Below are positions 49,418 to 61,199 of a stretch of DNA of 64,000 nt, one piece after another. A model generated the notes under the pieces. That model was not told where the DNA came from, did not search any database, and was given only the letters and a program-made list of their open reading frames with translations. Made by a program: the position numbers and the translations under genes. The stretch's first letter is position 1. The number at the start of each line of letters is the position of its first letter. The DNA comes from Alphaproteobacteria bacterium (GTDB lineage Bacteria > Myxococcota_A > UBA796 > CAJQPC01), in contig JACKEV010000006.1 of assembly GCA_020632795.1 (NCBI GenBank), forward strand, positions 678,501 to 742,500. The letters run 5' to 3'.

Positions 49418-50715
49418 TCCTGGCGCTGCTGGTGGCCTGCGCGGGGCCGGTGGAGCGGGGGGACGCCGCATGGGCGGCGGGGGACATGACGGGGGCGGTG
49501 GAGGCCTGGCAGCAGGCGGAGCTGGACGCGACCCGCGTCCAGCGCCTGGCGCGGGCGCTGGTGCGGCTGGATCGGCTGGATGAGGCAGAGGTGGCGCTGG
49601 AGACCGTGCCCCCCGACGCCCGGGGCGCCGAGGGGCAGCTCGTGGAGGGGCTGCTGCACCTGCATCGGGGGGCCCCGGAGGCCGCCCTGGCCGCCTTCGA
49701 GGCCGGGCTGCTCCTGGACGAGCTGCCTGAGCTGTGGGTGAACCGCTGCCTGCTTGGCGCAGGCGCGCGCCCCGAGGCGCTGGGGTGGTGCCGGGAGGCC
49801 ACGCAGCGGGCCCCGGAGGACCCCCGGGCGCAGCTCGGGCTGGCCGCCTCCGCGCTCTCCCTGGGGGCCCCTGACGTGGCGCTGGCGGCGCTGGACCGGG
49901 CCGCGCCTCTGGTGGAGGACGACGTCGAGCTGCGGGCCTGGAGCGCGCAGCTCCGGGCCGGGGCAGGGGACCCGGTCGGGGCCTGCGACGAGGGGGCCCG
50001 CGCCGGGGTGGTGTCGATCGAGGTCGCGGCCTGCTGCGTCGAGGCGGGCCGCCCGGATGACGCCGAGGGGGCGCTGCGTGGCCTCGGGGGCGCGGAGGCT
50101 GCGGCGCTGCGCCTTCGCCTCGCGGTGGACCGCGCCGAGGGGGCGCCCCCCGGAGGGCCTCGTGCCCCGCTCATCGCGGCCGCCGAGCGCCTCGCCGCCG
50201 ACCCGGCGCTCCCCGCCACCCCGGCGGCGCTCACCGACCAGGGCCGGCTCGCCATGCTCCAGGGGGCCTCCGCTGAGGCCGAGGCCCTGTGGCGACGGGC
50301 TTTGGCGGAGGACCCCACCTTGAGCGCCCCGCGACTGAACCTGGCCAACGCCCTGGCAGCCCGGGGCCTGCTCCCCGAGGCGCTCGCGGCGCTGGAGGGC
50401 GACGCGCCCGAGATCCTGGCCGAGCGGGGCCGCATCCTGGAGGCGAGCGGGCAGCTCCCCGAGGCCCGCGCGGTCACCGAGGCGGCGCTGACCGGGTGCC
50501 TGGAGGCCGGGCACGACCCCTGCGTGGCGGAGCTGTCCTGGCGTCTGGCCCACCTCGACGCGCGGGGAGGGGATCGCGCGGCCCTCGCGGCGCACCTGAC
50601 CCGGGCGGTGGCTGCCGGGGGGGCGCCGCTCGCCGACCGCGTCCGGTCGGATCCCACGTTTCAGCCGTGGGTGCACGACCCGGAGATCAGCGGGATCCTG
50701 ATCGGCGCGCGGTGA
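49414..50715 (+). CDS. TPR-repeat lipoprotein; probable non-ATG start
   Basis: 433 residues if the CTG at 49414 is the start. No ATG, GTG or TTG lies before the lipobox except a GTG only two codons upstream of it (49432), too late for a signal peptide. GGAGGG at 49404 is ideally placed for CTG 49414, and LILALLVAC would give a lipoprotein leader. The start overlaps the VWA stop. The body is about 10 TPR-like helical pairs, Ala/Leu/Glu-rich. With MoxR and VWA genes it resembles the BatA/BatB/BatC/BatE-type envelope chaperone sets, where TPR proteins act on the outer face. Start assignment is uncertain. Confidence 0.8.
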   Translation: MILALLVACAGPVERGDAAWAAGDMTGAVEAWQQAELDATRVQRLARALVRLDRLDEAEVALETVPPDARGAEGQLVEGLLHLHRGAPEAALAAFEAGLLLDELPELWVNRCLLGAGARPEALGWCREATQRAPEDPRAQLGLAASALSLGAPDVALAALDRAAPLVEDDVELRAWSAQLRAGAGDPVGACDEGARAGVVSIEVAACCVEAGRPDDAEGALRGLGGAEAAALRLRLAVDRAEGAPPGGPRAPLIAAAERLAADPALPATPAALTDQGRLAMLQGASAEAEALWRRALAEDPTLSAPRLNLANALAARGLLPEALAALEGDAPEILAERGRILEASGQLPEARAVTEAALTGCLEAGHDPCVAELSWRLAHLDARGGDRAALAAHLTRAVAAGGAPLADRVRSDPTFQPWVHDPEISGILIGAR

Positions 50716-50729
50716 GCTGGATCCCGGAC

Positions 50730-50758
50730 TTGTCACACCGGGCCCGAGGCAGTAGAAG
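50730..50758 (+). promoter_or_regulatory. Promoter of tRNA-Gln (TTGTCA-17-TAGAAG)
   Basis: TTGTCA (5 of 6 to the sigma-70 -35 box), a 17-base spacer, then TAGAAG (4 of 6 to the -10 box), ending 36 bases before the mature tRNA. Position and spacing are right for a stable-RNA promoter; it may also serve prs. Confidence 0.6.
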
Positions 50759-50794
50759 ACGCCCCTGTTCGGAGAGCGGCCCTTCCGCCCATGC

Positions 50795-50866
50795 TGGGGC
50801 GTCGACAAGTGGTAAGTCACTGGGTTTTGATCCCAGCATTCGCAGGTTCGAATCCTGCCGCCCCAG
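50795..50866 (+). tRNA. tRNA-Gln, anticodon TTG
   Basis: Full cloverleaf can be folded by eye. The acceptor TGGGGCG pairs with CGCCCCA, the anticodon stem CTGGG/CCCAG has loop TTTTGAT (anticodon TTG), and the T-arm GCAGG/CCTGC has loop TTCGAAT. The D-arm has a short loop. The discriminator base is G, and CCA is not encoded (CCT follows). It reads CAA and, by wobble, CAG. Confidence 0.93.
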
Positions 50867-50911
50867 CCTCTCCGGGCCCCACCGACGCCCAACAAAGCCC
50901 TGAGAGAGCGC

Positions 50912-51862
50912 ATGTACGGCGAGATCAAGCTGTTCACCGGCAACGCCAACCCCGCCCTGGCCCAGGCCATCGCGGATCACCTGGGCACGAGGCTGGGAGA
51001 CGTCAAGGTCTCCCGCTTCGCGGACCTGGAGGTGCAGGTCGAGATCTCGGACAATGTTCGCGGGCGCGACGTGTACCTGATCCAGTCCACCTGCAGGCCG
51101 GCGAACGACCACCTGATGGAGCTGCTCATCATGGGCGACGCCTGCAAGCGGGCCAGCGCCGGGCGGCTCACCGCGGTCGTGCCGTACTACGGCTACGCGC
51201 GCCAGGACCGCAAGGTCGCGCCCCGCGCGCCGATCACCGCGAAGCTGGTGGCCGACCTGATCACCGCCGCAGGCTTCAACCGGGTGCTGACCATCGATCT
51301 GCACGCCGCGCAGATCCAGGGCTTCTTCGACATCCCCGTGGACAACCTCTACGCCTCCACCAAGCTCATCCGCTACCTGCGCACCAAGCTGGCCCAGCGC
51401 GATGATCTGGTGGTGGTCTCCCCCGACGCCGGGGGGGTCGAGCGGGCCCGGGCCTACGCCAAGCACCTCGGGGCGGGGCTGGCGATCGTCGACAAGCGTC
51501 GCTCCGGGCCCAACGTGGCGGAGGTCATGAACGTGGTCGGCGACGTGAAGGACCGCTACGCGGTGCTCGTCGACGACATGATCGACACCGCCGGCACCCT
51601 GACCAAGGCCGCCTCGGCGCTGATCGGCGCCGGGGCCAGCGGGGTGATGGCGGCGGCGACCCACGCGGTGCTCTCCGAGCCTGCGGTCGACCGGATCGCC
51701 AACAGCGCCCTGGAGGAGGTGGTCGTCTCCGACACCATCCCGCTCTCCCAGGCGGCGCTGGACACGGGCCGCATCAAGCCCTGCAGCATCGCGGATCTGC
51801 TGGCGGAGGCCATCCGGTCCATCCACCACGCCGACTCGGTGTCCCGCCTCTTCCAGGTCTGA
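50912..51862 (+). CDS. prs: Ribose-phosphate pyrophosphokinase
   Basis: 316 residues, the usual length. GERM-like start is 45 bases after the tRNA. Motifs: NANPALAQAIADHLG, the pyrophosphate-site region with YYGYARQDRKVAPRAPI, TIDLHAAQIQGFF and the PRPP-binding VLVDDMIDTAGTL. It makes PRPP from ribose-5-phosphate and ATP for nucleotide, His, Trp and NAD synthesis in the cytoplasm. The order prs, L25, pth is the common bacterial arrangement and supports all three calls. Confidence 0.97.
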   Translation: MYGEIKLFTGNANPALAQAIADHLGTRLGDVKVSRFADLEVQVEISDNVRGRDVYLIQSTCRPANDHLMELLIMGDACKRASAGRLTAVVPYYGYARQDRKVAPRAPITAKLVADLITAAGFNRVLTIDLHAAQIQGFFDIPVDNLYASTKLIRYLRTKLAQRDDLVVVSPDAGGVERARAYAKHLGAGLAIVDKRRSGPNVAEVMNVVGDVKDRYAVLVDDMIDTAGTLTKAASALIGAGASGVMAAATHAVLSEPAVDRIANSALEEVVVSDTIPLSQAALDTGRIKPCSIADLLAEAIRSIHHADSVSRLFQV

Positions 51863-51875
51863 GCGCCCTCAGCGC

Positions 51876-51904
51876 TTGACAGCGCCCCGTAGGGTCGATA
51901 CGAG
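51876..51904 (+). promoter_or_regulatory. Probable promoter for the L25 gene (TTGACA-17-TACGAG)
   Basis: A perfect TTGACA, 17 bases, then TACGAG (3 of 6). It lies in the longest gap of the window and would give a leader of about 205 bases ahead of the L25 start, long enough to carry regulatory structure. Confidence 0.45.
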
Positions 51905-51913
51905 CCCGGTCCC

Positions 51914-51935
51914 GACACGGACTCCCCTCCGTGTC
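51914..51935 (+). other. Hairpin in the leader upstream of the L25 gene
   Basis: GACACGG pairs with CCGTGTC around an eight-base loop ACTCCCCT, a 7-bp stem just after the expected transcription start. No T-run follows, so it is not a classical terminator; it may stabilise the leader or bind a protein. Other bases of the 250-bp gap show nothing recognisable. Confidence 0.4.
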
Positions 51936-52112
51936 GCTGCGGTGCGGCCGGGGTCGGTCACAGGATGCAGGCGCGGTGGCGCTGGCATCGAGCGACCCCC
52001 GGAGTCCAAGGTCGCCGCCGCAGGCCCCGCGCCCTCCATCGGGCATCGGGGTGAACAGCTTCGGCTCTGTTTCGGGCGAGTGGACTCCGCCCACGCATAG
52101 GGATTGAACGAG

Positions 52113-52721
52113 ATGCCTACCGCTCCGTTGCAGGCGAACGCGCGTGACGACTTCGGCAAGGGCGCCGCGCGCAAGCTCCGCGCCACCGGCCATGTCCCGG
52201 GCCTCATCTACCGCGCCGGCGACCCGCCCCTTCACATCTCCCTCGACCCGGCTGAGCTGACCCTCATCTTCCGCCGGTCCGGGAACTTCAACACCATCCT
52301 TGAGATCAGCGTGGACGGCCAGGCCCGCCAGTGCCTGCTCAAGGACACCCAGAAGCACCCCGTCAGCCGCAGCCTCGTGCACGTCGACTTCGTGGAGATC
52401 CGCGGGGACGAGCAGGTGGTGGTCTTCGTGCCGGTGAGGCCCCACGGCCGCGCCAAGGGCATGGAGGTCGGCGGGAAGCTCCAGCTCCTGCGCCGCGAGC
52501 TCAAGGTGCGCTGCCTGCCGGCCGACATCCCCGCTGAGATCCCGGTCGACATCCGGTCCATCGGGCTGGGCGAGTTCCGCCGCATCTCCGACCTCGTGCC
52601 CCCCCAGGGCTGCACCTTCGTCTTCGACAACGACTTCAACGTCGTCGCGATCGCGGGGCGGCGTATCGACGCCGCCGCGTCCGATGGCGACGAGGAAGAC
52701 GAAGAAGAAGCAGAGGCCTGA
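52113..52721 (+). CDS. rplY: 50S ribosomal protein L25 (long Ctc/TL5 form)
   Basis: 202 residues from ATG 52113; a TTG three codons earlier is less likely. N-terminal L25 domain (RKLRATGHVPGLIYRAGD) binds 5S rRNA. The second beta domain (about 95-185, VVVFVPVRPHGRAKGMEVGG) makes this the general-stress/TL5 form, larger than E. coli L25. An acidic tail (DEEDEEEAEA) ends it. pth follows after 6 bp, the conserved arrangement. Confidence 0.95.
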   Translation: MPTAPLQANARDDFGKGAARKLRATGHVPGLIYRAGDPPLHISLDPAELTLIFRRSGNFNTILEISVDGQARQCLLKDTQKHPVSRSLVHVDFVEIRGDEQVVVFVPVRPHGRAKGMEVGGKLQLLRRELKVRCLPADIPAEIPVDIRSIGLGEFRRISDLVPPQGCTFVFDNDFNVVAIAGRRIDAAASDGDEEDEEEAEA

Positions 52722-52727
52722 TCTCCG

Positions 52728-53366
52728 ATGTGGTTCATCGTCGGGCTCGGCAATCCGGGGCGAAAGTACGAGGAGACCCGCCACAACGCGGGCTTCCTGG
52801 TCGTTGATCGCCTCGCCGAGCGCTGGGGCATCTCCTGTGATCGCAGCCAGCTCGGGGCCCTCGTGGGCGACGGGCAGGTGCGCGGTGAGCGGGCGGTCCT
52901 GGCCAAGCCGCAGTCCTACATGAACCGCTCCGGCCAGCCCACCCGGTCGCTCCTCGGCTTCTACAAGCAGGGGACCGACCGGCTCGTCGTGGTCCACGAC
53001 GAGGTCGACCTGCCCTTCGGCACGATCCGGGTCAAGCGCGGCGGCGGGCACGGGGGGCACAACGGCCTCCGGGACCTCAACACGCACCTGCCCGACAGCG
53101 GCTATGCCCGGGTGCGGGTCGGCGTCAGCCGTCCCCCCGAGGGCTGGGACACCGCTGACTACGTGCTCGGCAAGTGGAGCCCCGCGCAGCGAGACGGCCT
53201 GTCCGACTGCGTCGACCGGGCCACCGACGCGGTGGAGGCCATCCTCACGGAGGGCCTGACCGCAGCCATGAACACCTACAACATCCGCACGCGCAACGCG
53301 CCGCAGCCAGCACCCGCTGCGGACAGCGCAGCCCCAACGGTCCCACCGACCGGAGGAGATTCATAG
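52728..53366 (+). CDS. pth: Peptidyl-tRNA hydrolase
   Basis: 212 residues. Signature IVGLGNPGRKYEETRHNAGF with catalytic His20, then KPQSYMNRSG, VVHDEVDLP (Asp93 region) and GGHNGLRDL. It frees tRNA from peptidyl-tRNA lost from stalled ribosomes. The last 20 residues are Pro/Ala-rich and not part of the fold. Located between L25 and the pyrophosphatase; probably in the L25 transcript. Confidence 0.97.
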   Translation: MWFIVGLGNPGRKYEETRHNAGFLVVDRLAERWGISCDRSQLGALVGDGQVRGERAVLAKPQSYMNRSGQPTRSLLGFYKQGTDRLVVVHDEVDLPFGTIRVKRGGGHGGHNGLRDLNTHLPDSGYARVRVGVSRPPEGWDTADYVLGKWSPAQRDGLSDCVDRATDAVEAILTEGLTAAMNTYNIRTRNAPQPAPAADSAAPTVPPTGGDS

Positions 53367-53367
53367 A

Positions 53368-55488
<2,121 letters not shown>

Positions 55489-55506
55489 TCATCGGGTGAA
55501 CTGACC

Positions 55507-55929
55507 ATGCGATACACCGAGTACGAGACCATCTACATCGTCAAGCCTGAGGCCTCCGAGGACATCCTCAAGGCCATCCAGGAGAAGTTCAACTCGATCA
55601 TCGAGCGCTTTGAGGGCCACATCCTCAACGTCGACGACTGGGGCAAGCGCAAGCTGGCCTACCCGATCAAGAAGAACTCCAAGGGACACTACGTCTACGT
55701 CCACTACCTGGCCCCCACCGAGACCATCGTCGAGCTGGAGCGCAACCTGCGCATCGACAGCAACCTGATGCGGTTCCTCTCGGTGAAGCTGGACACGGAC
55801 GTGGACGTCGAGACCGCCCTGTCGGCGGCCGCCGAGCACCGCACCACCAAGGCCCGCCCCTCCGACGACGACGACGAGAGCGAGGACAGCAGCTCCGGCA
55901 GCCAGTCCGACTCCGAGGCCTCGAGCTGA
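55507..55929 (+). CDS. rpsF: 30S ribosomal protein S6
   Basis: 140 residues. The S6 core is clear: YETIYIVKPEAS, GKRKLAYPIKKNSKGHYV, YLAPTETIVELERNLRI. The tail after about residue 105 is Ser/Asp/Glu-rich (SSGSQSDSEASS), longer than in E. coli. S6 binds 16S rRNA with S18 on the platform of the 30S subunit. L9 follows after 25 bp; the usual rpsR between them is not present. Confidence 0.97.
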   Translation: MRYTEYETIYIVKPEASEDILKAIQEKFNSIIERFEGHILNVDDWGKRKLAYPIKKNSKGHYVYVHYLAPTETIVELERNLRIDSNLMRFLSVKLDTDVDVETALSAAAEHRTTKARPSDDDDESEDSSSGSQSDSEASS

Positions 55930-55954
55930 ACCCCACCTCTTTCAGGAGATCAAG

Positions 55955-56401
55955 ATGAAGGTCATCCTTCAGCACGACGTGGTGAACGTCGGCTCGGTCG
56001 GCGATGTCGTCAACGTCGCCGACGGCTACGGCCGCAACTTCCTCATCCCCCGGGGCCTGGCGGTTCGCGCAGACGAGCGGAACGTGCGGCGCCTCGAGCA
56101 CCAGAAGATGGTCACCGCCCACAAGCGTCAGAAGATGCTCTCCCAGGCCAACGCCAAGGCGGAGCTACTGGCCACCACCGCGGTGTCCATCAAGCGGCAG
56201 GTCGGCGAAGAGGACCGCCTCTTCGGCTCGGTGACCAACCGCGACATCGCGGACGCCCTCTACGAGCAGCACGGCGTCGAGCTCGACCGGCGCGACATCC
56301 AGCTCGACGAGCCGATCCGCCAGATCGGTGCGTTCGATGTGGAGATCAAGCTGCCGATGGGCGTCAAGGCCAGCCTCAAGGTCTACGTCATCCGCGAGTA
56401 G
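55955..56401 (+). CDS. rplI: 50S ribosomal protein L9
   Basis: 148 residues. N-terminal signature MKVILQHDVVNVGSVGDVVNVADGY and FLIPRGLA (quoted in part), a long connecting helix, and the C-terminal domain ending SLKVYVIRE. L9 spans the 50S L1 stalk base. RBS CAGGAG 9 bases upstream. Followed by dnaB, the common order rpsF-rpsR-rplI-dnaB minus rpsR. Confidence 0.97.
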   Translation: MKVILQHDVVNVGSVGDVVNVADGYGRNFLIPRGLAVRADERNVRRLEHQKMVTAHKRQKMLSQANAKAELLATTAVSIKRQVGEEDRLFGSVTNRDIADALYEQHGVELDRRDIQLDEPIRQIGAFDVEIKLPMGVKASLKVYVIRE

Positions 56402-56421
56402 ACGCACCTGAACCTGGGGCG

Positions 56422-56453
56422 GCGCCCCCGCGAGGTCTCCCTCGTGGGGGCGC
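56422..56453 (+). terminator. Strong hairpin after rplI, possible terminator
   Basis: A 14-bp stem (one G-T pair) with a four-base loop between rplI and dnaB. The run that follows (ACGTCTT) is only weakly T-rich, so intrinsic termination would be partial; it may lower dnaB expression relative to the ribosomal genes or protect the rplI mRNA end. Confidence 0.5.
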
Positions 56454-56477
56454 ACGTCTTGTCGGAGGCCGTTTCGC

Positions 56478-57845
56478 GTGGCGGATCAGGAGCTGAACCG
56501 GCAGTTTCCGCAGTCGCTGGAGGCCGAGCGCGCCGTGCTCGGCGGGCTGCTGCTGGACTTCGCCCAGGTCCCCGCGATCGCAGAGGTCCTCTCTGCGGAC
56601 GACTTCTACAGCTCCGCGCACGGGGCGATCTGGCGGTTGATGCTCGAGCGGGCCAACCGCAACGAGCCGCTCGACGTGCTGGGCCTCGCCGACCACATGA
56701 TGTCGACGGGCCAGGCCGAGGACTTCGGCGGGCTGGCCTACGCCACCTCGCTGCCCGAGCAGGTCCCCACCACCGAGAACCTCGGGTATTACGCGGGCAT
56801 CGTCCGAGAGAAGGCCGTCCGACGCCGCCTGCTCCAGGCCAGCGGCGAGATCAGCCAGAAGGTCTACCAGGGCACCGATGAGCTGCCGGAGCTGCTCGAC
56901 TTCGCTGAGCGCCGCATCTTCGAGGTGTCCCAGCAGGGCAACAAGCGCGACTGGTCCCAGCTCGGCGAGGTCATCGACGAGGAGTGGCAGCGGCTGGAGA
57001 TGCTCTCCGAGCGCCGGGGCGAGGTCACCGGCATCCCCACCGGCTACGTCGACCTCGACCGGATGCTCGCCGGGCTCCAGCGCTCAGATCTCATCATCCT
57101 CGCGGCGCGGCCCGCCATGGGCAAGACCGCGCTGGCGCTGAACATCGCCCAGAACGTCGCGGTCCGGGCCGGGGCTGGCGTCGGCGTGTTCTCCCTGGAG
57201 ATGAGCAAGGGCCAGCTCGCCACCCGCATGCTCTGCGCCCAGGCCCGGGTGGACGCCGGTCGCGTCCGCACCGGCATGCTGTCCCGCGATGAGGACTGGC
57301 CGCGCCTGGAGGACGCCTCCGAGGTGCTCTACCACGCGCCTCTGTGGATCGACGACACCCCGGGCCTCTCGATCACGGCGCTGCGCTCCCGGGCGCGCCG
57401 GCTGGCCGCCGAGCACGGCAACCTGGGCCTCATCATGATCGACTACCTCCAGCTCATGGGGGCCAGCGGCGACGGCAACATCTCCCGGGAGCAGGTCATC
57501 TCCACGATCTCCCGGGGCCTCAAGGGCCTCGCCAAGGAGCTGAACATCCCGGTCATCGCCCTCTCCCAGCTCAACCGTGGGGTCGAGTCCCGCAGCGACA
57601 AGCGGCCGATGATCTCCGACCTCCGCGAGTCCGGGGCCATCGAGCAGGACGCGGACATCATCATGTTCATCTACCGCGACGAGTACTACAACCCGGACAC
57701 CACCCCCGAGCCCGGCGTGGCAGAGATCATCATCGCGAAGCAGCGAAACGGCCCCACCGGAACGGCGAAGCTGGCGTTCCTCGGGCGTTACACCCGCTTC
57801 GACAACCTCGCGAGGGACGCGGAGACGCCAGGGAGCTACATGTGA
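56478..57845 (+). CDS. dnaB: Replicative DNA helicase DnaB
   Basis: 455 residues, GTG start with GGAGG upstream. N-terminal domain 'PQSLEAERAVLGGLLLD', RecA-like motor with Walker A ARPAMGKTALAL (about 210-221), Walker B region LIMIDYLQLM, and the later motif LSQLNRGVESR. The hexamer unwinds the fork template in the cytoplasm. No intein or frameshift. Its stop overlaps the next start by 4 bases. Confidence 0.97.
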   Translation: MADQELNRQFPQSLEAERAVLGGLLLDFAQVPAIAEVLSADDFYSSAHGAIWRLMLERANRNEPLDVLGLADHMMSTGQAEDFGGLAYATSLPEQVPTTENLGYYAGIVREKAVRRRLLQASGEISQKVYQGTDELPELLDFAERRIFEVSQQGNKRDWSQLGEVIDEEWQRLEMLSERRGEVTGIPTGYVDLDRMLAGLQRSDLIILAARPAMGKTALALNIAQNVAVRAGAGVGVFSLEMSKGQLATRMLCAQARVDAGRVRTGMLSRDEDWPRLEDASEVLYHAPLWIDDTPGLSITALRSRARRLAAEHGNLGLIMIDYLQLMGASGDGNISREQVISTISRGLKGLAKELNIPVIALSQLNRGVESRSDKRPMISDLRESGAIEQDADIIMFIYRDEYYNPDTTPEPGVAEIIIAKQRNGPTGTAKLAFLGRYTRFDNLARDAETPGSYM

Positions 57846-58462
57846 GCCTGCCCCTGCTGCTGGCTGCGCTCTCCACCGCGAGCGCCTTCGAGTCCACCGA
57901 CCAGCTCCGGTTCACGCTGGTCGCCGGCGGCGAGGTGGAGGGCTGGTTCCTGGCCACCGACGGCGTGTCCATCCGTCTGACGACCCGCAACGAGATCGTG
58001 GAGATCCCCGTCGCCCTGGTCGAGTCCGCCTGGCTCAACGGCCAGCCGCTCCCGCTCTCCGCGCTGGACGACGAGCTGTCCCAGGCCGCCGCCGTGGTGG
58101 AGCAGCGGGCCCAGGATCTGGCGCTGGACCCGGCGCCTCCGGTCTGGTTGGTGGCGGGCGGCTCCGCGCTGTGGCCGGGCGCCGGTCACGCGATGATGGG
58201 CGATTGGGGCAGCTTCGCCGGCTACACGGCCATCGAGCTGGTCTTCCTGGGGACGATGTCCTACTGGCTGTTCTACCGCGAGACGCCCGGCCCGGTGCTG
58301 CCGATACTGGCGCTGGACGTCATCTTTCGGGCATATGCGGTGGGCGACGCGACCCGCGCGGCGCGGCGCCGCCGCGCTTCACCTCTGCCGTCATCGCCGG
58401 AAACCTCCCTTTGGACTGATTCTTTGGGGGGCCCCTCGGCCTCCGCACCCGCCGCCCCTTGA
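57842..58462 (+). CDS. Small exported or membrane protein of unknown function
   Basis: 206 residues from the GTG at 57842, inside the dnaB stop (ATGTGA). Leader MSLPLLLAALSTASAFE looks like a cleavable signal peptide. A short beta domain (about 18-75) precedes a hydrophobic stretch (about 100-160) with two probable membrane helices and a Gly-rich GAGHAMMGDWGSF turn, resembling small envelope proteins of the DUF5683 type. The tail is Arg-rich, then Ser/Pro-rich. Translational coupling to dnaB is unusual for an envelope protein. Function unknown. Confidence 0.65.
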   Translation: MSLPLLLAALSTASAFESTDQLRFTLVAGGEVEGWFLATDGVSIRLTTRNEIVEIPVALVESAWLNGQPLPLSALDDELSQAAAVVEQRAQDLALDPAPPVWLVAGGSALWPGAGHAMMGDWGSFAGYTAIELVFLGTMSYWLFYRETPGPVLPILALDVIFRAYAVGDATRAARRRRASPLPSSPETSLWTDSLGGPSASAPAAP

Positions 58463-58488
58463 CTTACAGGGGGCTCATCCACTAAACA
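58459..58488 (+). promoter_or_regulatory. Possible promoter for the acidic FHA gene (TTGACT-18-TAAACA)
   Basis: TTGACT (5 of 6), 18 bases, TAAACA (3 of 6), about 105 bases before the FHA start in a 133-bp gap, overlapping the end of the preceding gene. Spacing is long and the -10 weak. Confidence 0.3.
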
Positions 58489-58595
58489 GGGCTCGGTCTG
58501 CCAGGTCTGATCAAGGTTCGCAACGACACCCGACCTGTCATCGCATCTTTGCGGCCTGATCCGCACCGCCCACGACTCGGAGAAGTCTCTGCATC

Positions 58596-59822
<1,227 letters not shown>

Positions 59823-59849
59823 AGCGCAGCGACCCTGAAGTCGCCAACG

Positions 59850-59879
59850 GTCCGGGCCTGCGGGTCCGGACTTTTTTTT
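59850..59879 (+). terminator. Rho-independent terminator of the acidic FHA gene
   Basis: GTCCGGGCC pairs with GGTCCGGAC (9-bp stem, one G-T pair) across a four-base loop TGCG, followed immediately by eight Ts. This is the clearest intrinsic terminator in the window. Confidence 0.93.
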
Positions 59880-59905
59880 GACACAACCCGGGAGCATGGT
59901 AGTCT
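59878..59905 (+). promoter_or_regulatory. Probable promoter of the histidine kinase gene (TTGACA-16-TAGTCT)
   Basis: A perfect TTGACA overlapping the end of the T-run, a 16-base spacer, then TAGTCT (3 of 6). Transcription would begin near 59912, past the GTG at 59907, which supports the start at 59937 for the kinase. Confidence 0.5.
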
Positions 59906-59936
59906 GGTGCAAGAGGGGATCGAGGAAGGCCCGACG

Positions 59937-61100
59937 GTGAAAGGTAAGAGCAGGCGCATCCTGGTGTTTGCGTCGTGGGGGGAGTCGGAGCTCGGCGCGC
60001 TCATCGAAGGCATGAGCGCAGGAGTCTCCGTCTCCCGGTTCGATGCGGACTCAGGCTGGTCATCCATCCGGGGGGGTGACGTCCTGCTGGTCGAGCAGGA
60101 CCATGCTTGCGCGCACGAGTCCTTTGGGGACCGGCTGCGCCGCATGCGGGGGATGCGAGAATCCGTGACACTCGCCGTCGTCCAGCGCGCAGGAGCGGCC
60201 ACGTCGCCGTCCCTGCGGGGGCTCGTCGATCTCCCGCTGCCTGCCGAGCTGCCCTTGGCCTCGCTCGCGTTGTGCCTCACCGCGGGCCTGCGCACGAGGG
60301 ACGAGCGGATCCGCAGCGCCGACGCCGGCCGCGGGCCGTTCGAGACCCGGGATCTCTTCCTGGCGCTCCTGTCCCACGACCTCCGCACACCGCTCTCCGT
60401 GGTGCTGGGCCAGTGCCAGCTCCTCCAGGAGGGGATCTACGGCCCCTGCACCACCGCGCAGCTCCTCGCCATTTCGAGGATCGTCCGACAGGGCGAGCGG
60501 ATGGGCCGCATGGTGGAGGACCTCCTGAACCACTACCGCTCAGGGAAAGGGCCCCTGGACTTGAAGCTCGGGCCCGTCGAGCTGAACGCTGTGGTGCGCG
60601 AAGGGCTCGATCGCGTCGCCGACGTCGCGTACCAGCGCGGCGTCAGCCTGCGCACGCCGGACGGCCAGGAGACCTGGGTCTGCAGCGAGCGCGTCGGCTT
60701 GGAGGAGGTGCTCGGCAACCTGGTCGAGAACGCCGTGCGCTTCTCCAGCCCGGGGGACGCGGTCCGCGTCTCCGTGGAACTGGTGGAAGATGGGGTGTTC
60801 TGCCACGTGGACGACCAGGGGCCCGGGTTCCCCGCTGACTTCCGGCCCGGTGAGGTCCCGGTGGGGGGAGCGGCCCCCAAACGGCTGGGTCTCTCCCTGA
60901 GCCGCGTGCTGCTGGGGGCGCTGGGGGGCCGACTGGTGTTCGGCACCTCACCCGAGGGTGGCGCCCGCGCGAGCGTCTGGCTGCCTCGGATCTGCCCGTC
61001 TACCGGAGAGGGGTCGGATCCGGACGGATGCTGTGGATCCCTGGCGGCCGGGGCGGGTCCGGGGACGGCGACCTTGAAGGCGGAGTCGGTTAAATCCTAA
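59937..61100 (+). CDS. Soluble histidine kinase with receiver-like N-terminus
   Basis: 387 residues from the GTG at 59937 (GAGGAAGG upstream; an earlier GTG at 59907 would precede the predicted transcript start). N-terminal about 1-120 looks like a degenerate receiver (RILVFASWGESEL), lacking a clear phospho-Asp. HisKA H-box LSHDLRTPLSVVLGQ (about 146), N-box NLVENAVRFSS, G1 VDDQGPGFP, G2 region GLSLSR. No membrane helix, so a cytoplasmic kinase. A MerR-HTH-receiver gene follows 99 bases later, a likely partner. Confidence 0.87.
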   Translation: MKGKSRRILVFASWGESELGALIEGMSAGVSVSRFDADSGWSSIRGGDVLLVEQDHACAHESFGDRLRRMRGMRESVTLAVVQRAGAATSPSLRGLVDLPLPAELPLASLALCLTAGLRTRDERIRSADAGRGPFETRDLFLALLSHDLRTPLSVVLGQCQLLQEGIYGPCTTAQLLAISRIVRQGERMGRMVEDLLNHYRSGKGPLDLKLGPVELNAVVREGLDRVADVAYQRGVSLRTPDGQETWVCSERVGLEEVLGNLVENAVRFSSPGDAVRVSVELVEDGVFCHVDDQGPGFPADFRPGEVPVGGAAPKRLGLSLSRVLLGALGGRLVFGTSPEGGARASVWLPRICPSTGEGSDPDGCCGSLAAGAGPGTATLKAESVKS

Positions 61101-61199
61101 GATGGGTGTTCCGATAGAGGCTTCAGCCAGGAACGTGGCGACAAGCGCTGTGTGACGGAGCGGGAAGGTAGTGATCGGCGGAATTGGAGCGGACGCCAC

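Noticed and set aside
49404..49440. Programmed frameshift joining the VWA and TPR proteins
   Set aside because: The VWA frame ends with a normal stop and the TPR frame has its own ribosome site and lipoprotein leader, so separate initiation is simpler.
55930..55954. Hidden rpsR between rpsF and rplI
   Set aside because: Only 25 bases are available, far too few for S18.
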